64,000 bases of DNA. Source: Oopsacas minuta (Eukaryota > Porifera > Hexactinellida > Lyssacinosida > Leucopsacidae). The DNA lies in NCBI GenBank assembly GCA_024704765.1, contig JAKMXF010000358.1:82192-146191 (forward strand). Reading direction: 5' to 3'. Positions 12,101 through 24,247 of this stretch are shown here, piece by piece; the first letter of the stretch is position 1, and each line of letters opens with the position of its first letter. The notes under the pieces were generated by a model. The model was not told where the DNA came from and ran no database searches. It saw nothing but the letters and a program-made list of their open reading frames with translations. A program made the position numbers and the translations under genes.

Positions 12101-12640
12101 CAGTGGCGGATCCAGGAGGGTTAGGGGCTATATAATTATATATCCCCCCATCAGAATTTTGGTTGTAATATATCATATATTCCAGTTACGTATATTAGAT
12201 GATTTATGGTTTAATGTAGTTTTCATAACTAAATATTTGAATAATATGGGAGAGATCATTCAATAAGTGATAATAGTATAAATTTAATGTAAATTTTAAA
12301 AATAACTAAATGCCAATAGGGATAACCAGTCTAGTATATTGATTTGTTGGCTGTTATCACCATACTTCTATTACAACTTTTCAAAGCCTCCATTACGCGC
12401 TGCCCATGTACAGAGGATCATTAACCCTTATTCTTACTCCACTATCGTTATGAGATCTTCATTTGAAATCTTTATGCTTGTTTTGTGAATACCCTGCACT
12501 CGGGAAATTCTTCTGACATTTTCTAGATTGGTTAAACCTTAAAATATTCGCTCAGTGGCTACGTTCGCTTGTAATGCATATTAAATTCGAGAGAACATTT
12601 TTTTAGAACCCATGGAAATGTGGAAATCGTTTATATCCAG
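12101..12640 (-). pseudogene. 3' end of another hAT element, degraded
   Basis: 12101 begins CAGTGGCGGATCCAGGAGGG, a terminus common among ZMYM1-type hAT transposons. On the minus strand at about 12370-12570 a degenerate reading with VATERIF resembles the hAT dimerisation block, followed by stops. The order (C-terminus, then terminus) fits a hAT 3' end on the minus strand. The rest is unrecognisable, and the coding similarity is weak. Confidence 0.45.
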
Positions 12641-14440
12641 TATTACCCAAGGCTCGGGAATAATGAATGTTACATAATTTCGATAAACATTCCAATTCTC
12701 GTCCGCCAAATCCCGGCCCTGGATACAGGGAAAATATTCCCTACATTTTATCGAACTCTTGATACTTGACCCTCTAACTTTTTGCACGCTTGCTCGTACT
12801 TTTTGAGTTTAAGATTAAACAAACAACAACCAGTACTATGAAAGATCTAATTGCCCTCCCCCCCATTTAATGCTATCTGCTCCCCCACTATTTTCATTTA
12901 TATCCCATATCTCTTCCGGCCACAATAATTTTCCAAAATTCATGGATTTATGATAGATTTAGGTGACTTGTAAAATCCCGATATATGATGTGTATTCAAA
13001 AAGCCTAGATCCAACATACAAAAATATACAGTAAACTCTATTTATAACTCTTAGTATTGCGTACTTTAGTGCGGTAAGATACGGAAAATCTGTGAACTGT
13101 ATTTTCAAGTACAGCACGGCGTACAAAGTCCAGTAACCCCTGTATCATTTCGTTATGTGCGGAATTTCTTTGTAAGCAGAGTAAAATCAATTGCTTTCAA
13201 GCTAAATGGTGTATAGAATTACATGATCATAAGGCTATTTTCGTTTTATTCTACTTGGTTCTAACGCAGGTTTACTATTGAGAATGTTACTAATATTCTA
13301 TCTATTCAGACTAGAATCAAACGATACTAGTTTTTCTATTAATGTAAATCAGATCTTGAATGATACGAAATTCATATTTTCATGTCTAACAACCGTTCAG
13401 GGATTTGGCGATTTCATCAATATTCAAGCGTCTAGGTACCCGTTTCATTTGTATATTGCATTTCACGTTCATAATCCTCAAGGACACCACTAGATCTACA
13501 GGTGGCGTCCGCCATGATATATTAGTGATTATTATTATTTTATCCGGGCTAGTGGGATCCACTCAACTTTCATTATTTACCAATTTTTCTCATATTATTT
13601 GTATATTATTTGTTGACTTTACGAGCGAGCGAATATACCGAACAGTAAATATTGAACATACTAAAAGTATCCTGGGCATAGGTGCCGAATCAAGAGGGGG
13701 CTGGGGGGCTCGGGCCCCCGTCGTTTGGTTACAGCCCCGTAGACTAATACAAAATATATGTGTGAGCCACCTCTGGAACCGATCGGTCCAAGTTGTTGGA
13801 ATGTTCGGCGCCCCTGATCCTGAGATTTGACGTACGAAAGGTTAGCAGGTAAGTAGGCTGGATCAAAGTTCGCGACTGCTGTATATATATTAAATAGAAT
13901 CTGATTAGTGACTAAAATATTAATTGAAATCAATGATCGCACGATACTAACAGAGGCGTATCTCGCATTTCCTCTTTGAGGATACCACTGGGGTTGCTAG
14001 CGACCCCAATAATACTGAAAGATATCCTTCGGTGACTGCGTATGAGTCCGATACCGGTCTAGCTTTGTATCAAGGCGAACATTCCTAAATTTACACGTGA
14101 ATTTCTGTATAATATCATCACTATTACGGAAGATACCCTGTTATTCCGAAAGGCTATACAGTAACTTTCGCGAATTTCTTCCATAGTTTCTGAAGCTGAA
14201 ATAATATCATCGTAATATCACATCTTAGAAATACTATTCAAGATTTAGTTGTCGGTGAAGTAGGAACCAAATTTAAGTTTTGAAATCTTGCAAGTGCAAT
14301 TAGCTTTCTGAGTTATGTTCCACCGGAAAATGTAATGTTATAAACACCCCTTAACATCGTTAGCCTCAAAACTTATCGAGTGCCTCTTGTATTCTGATAA
14401 GACTTACCCCAACTGTCCAACCTAGAGGTCACCTAATATC
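12641..14440. other. No gene; isolated element terminus at 13676-13745
   Basis: No protein family is recognisable. At 13676-13745 a G-then-C tract (GGGGGCTGGGGGGCTCGGGC, CCCCCGTCG) after CATAGGTGCCGAATC looks like an orphan hAT-type terminus. TATTTATAACTC-type sequence near 13040-13130 may be an old Tigger-like fragment. The remainder is unique AT-rich DNA to my eye. Confidence 0.45.
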
Positions 14441-14444
14441 GGGA

Positions 14445-14560
14445 AACATTGGCGTAGTAGTGACAAAGGTATTTGCTTGGCCATGACCGGACTGGCTTGG
14501 CCAGCCCTGTTGGCTCCGAATTGTATACATGCAGTAGCTAATGAAATTATTGGTTGACTT
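14445..14560. repeat. Dispersed repeat shared with 61905-62010
   Basis: GCTTGGCCATGACCGGACTGG followed by CTTGGCCAG and TAGCTAATGAAATTATT appears reverse-complemented at about 61905-62010 (CTGGCCAAGCCAGTCAGG, CCAGCCATGACC). This copy has about 30 extra bases between the two blocks. Non-coding and probably an old DNA-element fragment. Confidence 0.6.
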
Positions 14561-16214
14561 GGGTTGATGTTTGTACATATATCTTGTATACGGATATTAT
14601 TGCATTGAATAGATCTAAGAATTGTTTGATAGTTTAGAAGCACATAATGTTAGCAAGAACTATCCCTGCCACCGCTAGTTGTAAAACCAGTAGTGTAATC
14701 TGTATTTGCCCACCTTGCCGATAGACATCTTGCCGAAACTATGTAATTCAAATATTTCTTATTACAATAAGAATCCTGTAAGTATAGTATCTAGCAAAAC
14801 AATGAATCTTGGCGCATCCCGAGGTGTTGTCCGGACTTCTTGGCTTTGTTCCGAGGTGTATATTGAAGCTTTATTGGCTGTGGTGGAAGGATTTTATTGA
14901 ATTAGTTTATAAACAAGCGTTTATAAATTGGCGTATTTGTATATTAATTAATATTCACTATTATGTAGAGATGCGACGGTCCAACAAGGATCGCTGGTCC
15001 TCGGTCCGTCTATCCGGTTCCAATTTTATGCACCCGGTCCTGTTTGTGATTATTCCCGGTTCCAATCCGTTTAACCCGGCCTATTTCTTAGGTCAGTTTA
15101 AAGAGTATATCGGAAACCGAAGTTGATTTATCATGTTTCACAACTTTAGTAAGCTGTTTACTAACAAAAACACATGACAGGCTATTTATACTAATACTTA
15201 GGTCCGTAGATCAATACAAGATATATCCTTGATAGTTGGTGAGATATGAGCGAAGCAAGCCGAAATTTTACAGTGTGCAATTTGAGCAAACATGCACGAG
15301 TTTACCACAGGGGATGCTCCGGGCATGAGATTTTATTAGGGGGTATTGCCCCCGGGCACAATATTTTCCCAGGGGGAGTATTGCCCCCCTAAGGGCCCTC
15401 TGGCCCTGGGCGACGCCCCTTCGGCACTTTGGGAGCAGCTCTTGTGCCAGATCTTCGGAGGTTTTCCCATATAGCAATACATTATATGAAGTTCAATCAG
15501 TAGAATGTTTAGTGTCGTATCTCGGAGGTTATCTTTCAGAGGTGCCGATTTTAGAGTGTACTTGTAATATCAACTGGCTTTCGGCATGATGTCTTCTTGG
15601 CAAAATGACTTTCGGAAAGTTTTATTTTCGGCAAAAATTTTTTCTAGTCGGGTTCCAAATCCTCAAAAGTGAGCTGGAAATACTGTGTTAAAACCTGAAA
15701 AGCGAATAACTTTGTAACAATAGTAGCTAGAGTAATACTTGCAATTGATGGAGGGTAGTAGATATTACGACGGCATATTAATGACGTCACTATGGTGGAG
15801 GAATGATGGCAAAGCAATATCTTAGATCTTGAGATTTCGAAAGACAATTTTGATTAGACCATAGCCTACTCTGCACAATGCCTAACAGTAACTTGTGGAT
15901 TTGGACTACTGATACGTAACTAAATGAAACAAATTCCATGTGATTTCTATTTACATCAACGGTACTATTTTACCGAATGAATGTATTGTATATTTATAGA
16001 GTACAAATTATCAACCATTTTATGCTAAAACTATCAGGAATGTGGCAAAAGTGTCTAGTAAGCAATTGTTTATTGAATTATGCTATTCTTCTATGCCCTG
16101 TAGAACGTTGAATATTGCGTATTTCATATCTAAGTGAACTCAAGAAATTATCTATAGATAGTTACATACAAAATATACAAAATTTGTGATACAAATTTCG
16201 TATATCTTGGGTTA
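14561..16214. other. No gene; GC-rich hairpin and a GGTCC-rich patch
   Basis: 14965-15095 is rich in GGTCC/CCGGTTCC motifs after AGAGATGCGACGGTCC, suggesting an orphan transposon end. 15330-15435 is a GC-rich fold: GGGGGTATTGCCCCC and GGGGGAGTATTGCCCCCC, then AAGGGCCCTCTGGCCC. I recognise no protein. Short reading frames overlapping these patches look like by-products of the GC content. Confidence 0.45.
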
Positions 16215-16571
16215 CAGGAGTGACCAGAGATGACACATTTTTTATTACCCGACACTTATAACCCGATAATCGTTGGAATTATGGTCAAAATCAAGATAGC
16301 CTCGATATATAGTATATACGCGACTTCCCATATCCTGATAATATATCTTGTTATGATAAATCTTAAGCTGATCGGGAATGTAAAAATGGCCATTTATGGG
16401 TATATTCACGATTACGTCATATTGGTGAGAGTTATCCTAACAAAATGTATTATCAGCGTATGGGAAGTCGCGTATGTACTATATATCGACTATCTTGATT
16501 CGACCATAAATTCAACGATTATTGAGTTTTAAGTGGATTATCAGAAAATGTGTCATCCCTTGTCACTCCTG
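16215..16571. mobile_element. Foldback/MITE, family F1, copy 2, 357 bp
   Basis: Starts CAGGAGTGAC and ends GTCACTCCTG, with TA outside each end (16213-16214, 16572-16573). The arms meet at about 16393: CGATTATGAGTT-like outer blocks, then CGCGACTTCCCATA at 16320 facing TATGGGAAGTCGCG at 16461. The element is almost entirely palindromic. A 100-codon frame inside is a by-product of this symmetry. Confidence 0.85.
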
Positions 16572-18690
16572 TAAACCTCAAGAACGGGACAACTTTTCTA
16601 TAACAATTTTTGATATTTTTGTATGGCAAATATAAGGAAAGTGAATAAATGGAGCTTGGTGGAATACGTATGGTAGCAATATAAAAATAAATGTACATAC
16701 ATTCCATAATCCAAAACATACAATAAAACTCTGAAAGATGTGTGTGGATAAATGTTTCATCAGACCGATAGTAAGAATAACCCGATGGAAAATGTATTTA
16801 AATACCACATTCTTTACAATCTGAGCATGAAAAATAGTAAGAAAATACCGAGTGAGAAACACCGGTTTCGACAGTATTTTACTTATTCATAACTATAAGG
16901 CCATGTAAAGTAATAAACTTATTTCTCATCCCGGATATCTCCACACGTCCCTAATTTTGTCCCCCGCCATGAAAGTTAATATTAGCATTGTTTCCAAAGT
17001 TATGCATAATTCCTTGATCACAGATTGTGCAATCCACATTTTATAAATGTAGATTGCTGGGTCAATACTCAATAGACTTAGATATATAAGATCCGGGAGA
17101 TCGAGGTGGTAGTTTATACATAGTAGAAACTTGGACTATGGGGTAGGTTTGGATAATTGAAAATAACCTAATCGAGGTTGTACTGCACTGGCATTCGGTT
17201 TCAGAAATATATTTGGTGACCAACCGAATACTAAATGCTGGACTATTAGGCCAATATATTTAACTCACCGAATATTGAACTATTCGGTTGCAACCTTGTT
17301 AATTATAACTGCGACCTCGATTTTCCGAACTCATTCGGATTGTCCCAAAGCGTTAGATTAATCTACCTTCCTGATTATCGAGGCCGTTTATACATAGTTG
17401 AATAGGAACTGGGACCAGGGGGAATGTTCGGATAATCGAAGATTCACTATACTATAGACAAAAGAGTTTGGACTCTACATAAGTATAATGAGAGTAATGA
17501 AATTCATGGATGAGCGAGCGTAGTGAGTGAGAAAAAATTTGGCGTCCAGCGATATAACCCAAAGCCCAGGAGAAATTTGGGCTCCGCACAGGCATTGATT
17601 TGATAAATGTTGGCAGGTATGAGATACGCGAGCTTGGAATACATATTTTTTTTGTGCCGACTACATAGTAAGGGCGTCGGCTCTGGTAGGATTGGTGAGG
17701 CTATGAGCCTACCAATAAATCTCTTCTTCCCATAGAGAGAAATTCAAAATGATTGGTATAGCAATGGCGTATGGGCATAGCCAATAACTTGGCATTAACT
17801 TTTGAATGTTGATAAGAATTTCCCGGATAAGATATAGGTGCTGTTGCGTTTCAGAATTGCTACCTGTACTGGTACCATGGATATCATAATCTGTGTCAGA
17901 ATTGCTGCCACTGTTATATGACTTATTTGATTATATATGCGGAAATTAGTTCCGATTACGCCCCATGATTTTTTATTATGATACATATGAATAAAGATAT
18001 GTTTAATCATTACCTTCGAAGATAAGTAGTAAAAATTTATGATCCTCATTATACAAATGGGGCCTCATACAAATTGTTGCTGTTCTATTTCCAGCTCCTT
18101 GTAGCCACACTAATCCTATGGAATAGGCTGTCATATCCTAATGCCACTCTTAATATATTTTGTGTACCCCACACATATTCTTGCATACATTTTAAGGTCC
18201 TGTGGATTCTGGTTGGCAATCGCTAATGTAATGTATCAAATAATCTGGCCTACTATCAATTTTTGAAAATTATTACAACTTTCCAGTACTAAACCGTCTC
18301 TTATTCGGGTAAGACAGATATAGCCAGCGGGCTGGCCCCGATTCCCTAAATTCTTTTTCAAAATCCTTAATTGTATCCAATTCTATTGCAGACAAGAACT
18401 TCCTGCTTAGTGGTGAACCCGGTTCTCAAATACCTGCAATATTCTAATATGAAACACACATAATCATGAATATCATCGAATAATTGGATCAATAACATTT
18501 CAGTAACTAGATATATCGCTTTCAGATACATCCAGGAGGTACGGACACACTAGGACCAGGTAGAGTCCACCATAACTGGCCCTAGGGACTTTAGAGTCGA
18601 CCAAAACTGGTCTGGTCTGGTCAACTGGTTATAGTCGCCCCTAACTGCTTTCCCCCGCACCAATTATGGAATAACAGCTGAAGAGGGGGT
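16572..18690. other. No gene; Tigger-like fragments and short repeats
   Basis: 17139-17460 contains several pogo/Tigger-style motifs (CTAATCGAGGTTGTACTG, GCGACCTCGATTTTCCGAA, GATTATCGAGGC), so at least one decayed MITE. 17670-17790 (GGTAGGATTGGTGAGGC, CCTACCAATAA) resembles 43650-43800. 17510-17535 has GAGCGAGCGTAGTGAGTGAG. The rest is unrecognised. Confidence 0.5.
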
Positions 18691-18691
18691 A

Positions 18692-19583
18692 TCCAGACTG
18701 TCCAACCTTTGGACAGTATCTCGTCGTGATTTTTTACTGTGTAGTGATTAGAATGTGACGAAACCCCAGAATTCTTAGAACATCTGTATGTATACTGACT
18801 TTTCCCACCGGAATCATTTTTAATTATGAATTATCTAGCAATTAAGATATTAAAGAATTTCTAATTATAACATAGCTAAGTAAGTAGTCTTAGAAAATAG
18901 CTGCTATGCTCTTGATTATATAAGTGAACACATTTTTGAATTTTGTACAATCCTGGTGTTGACTGAAATTTATTCACTTGTCATCTACAATTACTTTAAC
19001 ACACATACAGTCGAAATCATTTTTTCCCCCCAAAATGCCCCTAAAACGCTAAAACCCGGTAGGCAAAATAATTCGTTTCAACTACGAAAGCATTATTTGC
19101 TTATAGGGTGAAATTCTTAGTCGTTCACCGAATTAAGCTATGTAGTACAAGACAACCAAAATAATGTTTAAGCATGATATTAAACTAAACAATTATCAAT
19201 ATTTAATCATTTTGACAAATAAAAATTGCGATCGCAATCGGGAATTATTGATCACTTGACACATGGAAGAGGGTAAGAAACAGAGGCAAAATATTCCGAA
19301 AGAAATGTATTCAAACTGCACATTTTACATGACCAAGGAAGCACAAAAACCAGAAATGACGTGAGATTACACTTTACGACCTCTGAAAAAGTACGAGAGT
19401 TGGTATCTCTGTGTGAATATATTATTAATTATTAGATAAAAATACTTTCCCAGGCTAAACTTAACCACTATACTATAGGTATAGTCGGATCGCTAAGGTA
19501 AAATCGCCTATTCCTATCCCGACCCAGGATGCTTCGGGATTCAGGATTTGAAGCATAATCGTGATGGTTGGACAGTCTGGGTA
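18692..19583. mobile_element. Non-autonomous TIR element, about 0.9 kb
   Basis: TCCAGACTGTCCAAC at about 18692 faces GTTGGACAGTCTGGG ending at about 19582, an inverted pair of about 16 bases with one mismatch. Between them is a second, different repeat (19009-19380) shared with 33397-33852, so the outer element may have been hit by another. No transposase is encoded. Target duplications are not clear. Confidence 0.55.
19009..19380 (+). repeat. MITE copy sharing sequence with 33397-33852
   Basis: Begins with ACAGTCGAAATC (a pogo-like terminus), then AACCCGGTAGGCAAAATAA, CGAAAGCATTATTTGC, TTGATCACTTGACACATGG. The same blocks are in the same order at 33397-33700. The right end is missing here, whereas the 33 kb copy keeps a GATTTCGACTGTA right end. 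Non-coding. Confidence 0.7.
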
Positions 19584-19681
19584 TGTGTTATCCGAGTTAT
19601 ACTCTACTTGCGCGCTTCATTTTCTAATATTATGAAATTCTCAAAAATATCGAAATTTGGAGAATTTGATTTTTTGTCAAT

Positions 19682-19815
19682 AATGATGACGTAATAATCC
19701 CATGATGAGTTGCATTTGACCAAAATCATAACGTGACAACATGTGGCATATTGAGGGGTACCTGTGATTCAAATTTCAAACTTCTATCATGCATATTGGC
19801 TGAGCAGTGGTTCAT
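19682..19815 (+). repeat. Second copy of the 4185-4315 repeat
   Basis: Shows ATGATGACGTAATAATCC, CAAAATCATAACGTGAC and CTTCTATCATGC in the same order as 4185-4315. Non-coding. Confidence 0.55.
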
Positions 19816-20353
19816 AATGTGATATTTCGAAAATCCAAAAAGGTGACAATGACGTCATAAATTCGATCGCACACTCAGAACACTCCTAAATCCGCACTGT
19901 ATATACACACATATACATATAGATTAATTGCGTTTTAATAGCACAGATTAATGTTCCTATTAAGCTTAAATCTACCTTGGGGCATGTCTCCAAGACCTCT
20001 TAATAGCAACTAGCTATGCTTGCTCTGTAACTCCTGATACTCGACTCGACTGGTTTTATTCTACACACCCAAAGTGACCAGCCAACTGTTGGTTTGACCA
20101 GCATTTATAGCATTAACTTGTATTACTAAATTTATATTTTAAAATTATCCTATTATTTCTACAGATTATCCACTCAATCAGGCTTTCATCTTCATACGCC
20201 TACAGATATATTTGCTAAATTCGTGCGCCTCTAGACGCGCCGCATACGCCTGGATAATACCCTGATTTCAGCTCTATTTGAGATGGGTAAAATATAGTTT
20301 AGAACTGCACAAATTGTTTCCAGCCGCATGTTAAAAAAAAAACCTGTATTAAT

Positions 20354-20473
20354 CAGGGCTCTCAACTCTCACGATTTCGGCCTACACTTACTACAAAATC
20401 CTTGGTCTTTTCTTAGTAAACTATACTAAATCGTTATTCTCACGATTTGAAAGTTCCCTGGTTGAGAGCCCTG
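20354..20473. mobile_element. Small MITE with CAGGGCTCTCAA ends, 120 bp
   Basis: Left CAGGGCTCTCAACTCTCACG and right GGTTGAGAGCCCTG are inverted. A second inverted pair (CTCACGATTT both ways) makes the middle fold as well. A larger relative with the same terminus lies at 43114-43289. I could not find a convincing target duplication here. Confidence 0.75.
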
Positions 20474-21141
20474 ATAGGTATGTATCTGAAATATTACCAA
20501 TGAAGAACGTCGCTTAACTGGTTAGATAATGGTATTATCTTTGGCAACTATTAATTGGAAACATGTTTCAGCTCCACCACTTTAATCTGATTTGGCTACC
20601 GCACGAATATTGCCATTATCAGTGTTTTCCAGGATTCTTTGGCCAAAGGGCACAATCTGTAGGTCGATCTAGAAGGAGGCGATGGAGCGATTGTAAGAGA
20701 GGGGTTAAGGGAGTTTATCTCGATTAGCCGAAATTTTTTAATTCGTATTAACTCTGATGGAGTTATTCCTATCCTGGAAATTTTTCCAAATAAGCTGTTT
20801 TCCCGATTAATTGGTGCTCAATTAAGAGGAGTTGGCTGTATCGTCATTCTACAAGTATTCATTCATTTTGCCCTAAATAGAATACATTTCTAGTTTCTCA
20901 AATGATAATAAAGAACACTTAATATCGGCGGTAAAATTTGTCGGCGAGACTTTTTTATTTTCTGTGTTGGAAGGGTCATTTTCAGGGATGCTATTCATTG
21001 TAACATGGATAAAAACACTGATTTTTGCGATAAATTTTCATCAAATACAATTGATCTATATTTGATTATGATTCTACTGGCCTGAATTACCCAGTAGTAA
21101 AAAATTTAGCAAGGTTTGCAGCCAATATTATGTGTGCAATA
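20474..21141. other. No gene recognised
   Basis: A forward frame near 20677-20880 stays open for about 65 codons but matches no family I know. I consider it chance. No repeat structure is evident. Confidence 0.4.
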
Positions 21142-21261
21142 CACGTTTTTTTTTTTATAAGGAACCCTAATTCAAACTTCAGGCTGAAGTTCCTTATTTT
21201 TTTTGCCAATTCTCAGCCTGGAGTTCCTTATAAAGGTGTTCCTTATAAAAAAAACAACGTG
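21142..21261. mobile_element. MITE, 120 bp, with internal TTCCTTA repeats
   Basis: Ends are inverted (CACGTTTTTTTT...ATAAGGAAC left; GTTCCTTATAAAAAAAACAACGTG right) with TA on both outsides. The interior repeats the heptamer TTCCTTA and an AGGCTGAAGTTCC / CTCAGCCTGGAG pair. A second copy of the right two thirds is at about 21338-21433 and a weaker one at 24170-24247. Confidence 0.75.
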
Positions 21262-21337
21262 TATAGACGATGTTGAAATATTCTTGATAAATTAATAAAT
21301 GATACTATGATAGGTATATTATTTATGGGTTTTATAA

Positions 21338-21433
21338 TCTCAGGCTGGGCAGTTCCTTAAGAGTTCCTTAATTTTTTGCCAATTCTCAGCCTGGAGTTCC
21401 TTATAAAGGTGTTCCTTATAAAAAAAACAACGT
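21338..21433. repeat. Truncated second copy of the TTCCTTA MITE
   Basis: From CTCAGGCTGGGCAGTTCC onward, about 60 bases repeat 21199-21261 almost exactly, including the AACAACGTG right end followed by TA. The left terminus is absent. Confidence 0.75.
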
Positions 21434-22009
21434 GTATGTGGCAGAAGTGGCATATCACTGATTATTGGGAACAAGACGGGATAAATTTGAAAATTGTTTG
21501 AGGTATTTCTAAACTGATTTGCAGTCATTTGCACAGTTGGAAATACTGCCAATTTTGGAACATTTATTAACATATAAAGTGCTGCATAATTATTAGAAAT
21601 CTTCAACTTCTGCCTCATGGGGCACAATTAAGGTTGTAAATCCTCCTTCCTGATTTAGCGTGAAACTCTAGGAATTAGGTTCAGTCACCCTGAAATCAGT
21701 AAATCTCATCCGGGACATTTGGCTAGTCTTCATGGCAGTATCATCTTTCCATCTTCCAAAGATTTGGGTTTAGGGATCAGCATTCCTAGGTACCTACTAT
21801 GCATAAGGCTTCACAGAAACTATTGGATTTGGAGAAGGGATGTAGTCGGCGATGCAGGTACTTTATAGTAGTTTCTTATTTCAAAAACAGTGTGCTTTAT
21901 TTTTAGCGAAAGAGATTGCAGAAAAGCGTGCGCGCGCTGCGTAGTCGCTGTAGTCTTTAAGTATCAATCATACATTAATTGGGCCAAAACTGAGAAGTTC
22001 AAGATAATA

Positions 22010-23337
22010 CTTGGCATTCAAAAGTTCCCATCCTTAGTTTATAGCCGTCAAACTATACTCGATTACATTAAATGCATAGTATATCCTAATAGTCCAATCA
22101 ATTACCTATTTAATTCTGTTGAGCAATTCACTCTAGCTATTATTTATCTTGATCTATCATACTTACAATTTACCTATTTTCGAGAGTCAACTTATTCATG
22201 GCTTCAAATCACATCAAGCAAAACCGAACAACGAGCTTACATAAAGATCGTACCGTACTCGGCGACAAACCACTCCAGATACACGAAGATCTCGTCACCG
22301 TTAATCATGGGGAAGCTCTAGCGTATCCCACCGTAAAGGAATGGGCACGTAAATTAAAGGCTGGTAGTGGCAGCACTGAAGACGTCCCTAGCACCAGAAG
22401 ACCAATTTCCGCTACCACACCTGGAAATTGCCTTTGAAATTCTGGAAATTTGGATATTGACCCCTATTTGAGCGTTGAAGAGATTGGCCTAATCCTGGAC
22501 ATCTCATCGAGAAGTGTTCATACAATTCTACAAGATTATCTCAAATATCGAAAGATTTCAGCGCGATGGATACTAAAAATCTTCACAAAGGGGCAAAAGG
22601 AGAAGAGGATTTCATCCGCGAAAAATTCCTTAAAGAATATAGAGATTGTGAGTCTCGAAGTTATATGAAATCGTTACTGGTGACGAAACTTGGATTAATT
22701 TTCTGAACCTCTGTGTAAGGAACAAAGCAAATCCTGGCTCGCCAAAGGTTCTTATCTCTCCGAAAAGGTACGTCCTGACTTCCGAGACGATAAGGTTCTC
22801 TACCGCATATTTTTTGATTCGTGTGGGCCAGTGGCTCAAATACCTATGCCTAAAGGGAATGACTCAATGGAGAATTTTACGCAGATAAATTCCTAGGAGA
22901 AGTCAAGAAAGTCTATAAAATACGACGTCCACGCGTACAGGAACTTGAGGAATCAAACTTCTCCACGATGATGCCAGACCTCATGTTTCAAAATACCTTA
23001 GGGAAGTCATTGAGGATATCGGGTTTGACACGATGGAACATCCTCCGTATTCCCCAGATCTATCACCTTGTGAATTCTGGCTATTTCCTGAGCTGAAAAC
23101 ATCTCGTAGGACGGCTATTTCATACACAACAAGAGATAGGAAACGGAATTTACCACTACTTCAATTCAGTGGGCCTAGACGAGTATAAAAAACAATTTTC
23201 GAAGTGGGTTGATAGGCTACAACTATGCATGGATGTAGAGGGAGAGTATTTCGAACATTTTATGTAGAAATTTGATTAGTAAGTTGTTGTAGTGTCAAGA
23301 TATTAAACCAAGATGGAAACTTTTTGAATGCCCTAAG
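22010..23337 (+). mobile_element. Full-length mariner element
   Basis: Inverted ends (left CTTGGCATTCAAAAGTTC; right GAAACTTTTTGAATGCC then CTAAG) enclose 1328 bases, a typical mariner length. TA dinucleotides lie at 22008-22009 and 23338-23339. The transposase inside is on the same strand and broken. It is the only complete mariner in the window. Confidence 0.88.
22198..23272 (+). pseudogene. Mariner transposase, frameshifted
   Basis: Starts MASNHIKQNRT. The HTH part reads KEWARKLKAGSGSTED and SVEEIGLILDISSRSVHTIL (about 22340-22530). The first catalytic Asp is in VTGDETWINF (about 22673-22700), the second in LHDDARPH (about 22961-22985), and PYSPDLSPCEFWLF follows at about 23047. In mariners the third acidic residue sits 34 residues after the second and is Asp (DD34D). 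Here the spacing is 34 but the codon is GAA, Glu. Stops and frame changes at about 22437, 22668, 22704, 22890 and after 23100 kill the protein. The HTH motifs recall SETMAR-type and Mos1-type elements. Confidence 0.88.
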
Positions 23338-24169
23338 TAGTAACGATTATAATTGCCTCTATGATTGAAATGGACGAATTCCCGCCGATAAAATGTAATA
23401 CAATTATCCTCGTTAACATTTCTTTTACATTCACAGCTCTGAATTTTCCAGTGAATTATGAAAGCAAAATGGCGTCATTTGGCTAGCCCACCAGTGAATA
23501 TATAGTTCCTACGCCCCTGCCCCCCATAATCATCCTCCCGGAAAGTAACTGAGTGGAGTTTGCAATCCTAGGCACAATTTCGCAAACATACACAAACGTA
23601 AGCCAACTAACCGCTTTCTAAAATGATAAATTTAGTGATGTAGGAATTCTTGTGGTCAATTAGTGCTGCCAGGCAAAAATTTTCAACACCACTAAATATA
23701 CAATTATATAACCTGGATATAGCCCAACATTTGCAAATACATAAGATATGATACCAGAAAGAACCATTATAGTTAACATTGTCCAGACTAAGTCTATGAA
23801 AACATTTCCGATTATATATTTTCTAGTAACACTTTGCTCATTAAATAGATTATGAGCAAAATAATATAATTATACTGCTACTAGTTGTACAATATTCAAA
23901 TGAGGTTGATAATTCACCTTGTCATTGATTAACTTTGACTGATTAAGGTCGAAGTCTTACTTACGTAATGCAAAGGAACACTAAAATTTTACAACTTCGT
24001 TTTAACCCAATCCCGCACCAAAATCGAGATTTTGAACACCTTTTTGACATCACAAAATCATACATTTTCCTTGTTGTATTCGTTAAATAACTGAGAAGTT
24101 ATGGACAATATTGAATTAATTACATTTTCTATTTACTTATATAAATTTCAAATATCAGCAGATCTGAGG
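23338..24169. other. No gene; orphan hAT-like end near 23504
   Basis: CCTACGCCCCTGCCCCCC at 23508-23525 is the reverse of a common hAT terminus pattern (CAGGGGCGTAGG). No partner end or transposase is visible. The remainder is AT-rich and unrecognised. Confidence 0.4.
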
Positions 24170-24247
24170 CTTAGCAGTTCCTTAAGAGTTCCTTAATATT
24201 TTACCCAATCTCAGCCTGAAGTTCTATGTAATGGTGTTCCTTATGAA
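24170..24247. repeat. Third, diverged TTCCTTA repeat
   Basis: GCAGTTCCTTAAGAGTTCC, then CAATCTCAGCCTGAAGTTC and GGTGTTCCTTATG match 21345-21420 with several substitutions. Confidence 0.65.

Noticed and set aside
13661-13942. 93- and 141-codon frames around a G/C-rich patch
   Set aside because: Both overlap an orphan element terminus; runs of Pro/Arg/Gly arise from C and G tracts. No homology.
16230-16532. 100-codon frame
   Set aside because: Falls wholly inside a palindromic MITE; the openness results from AT-rich symmetry.
21890-22321. 143-codon frame upstream of the mariner
   Set aside because: Crosses the mariner left TIR and its 5' leader in a frame different from the transposase; no recognisable protein.
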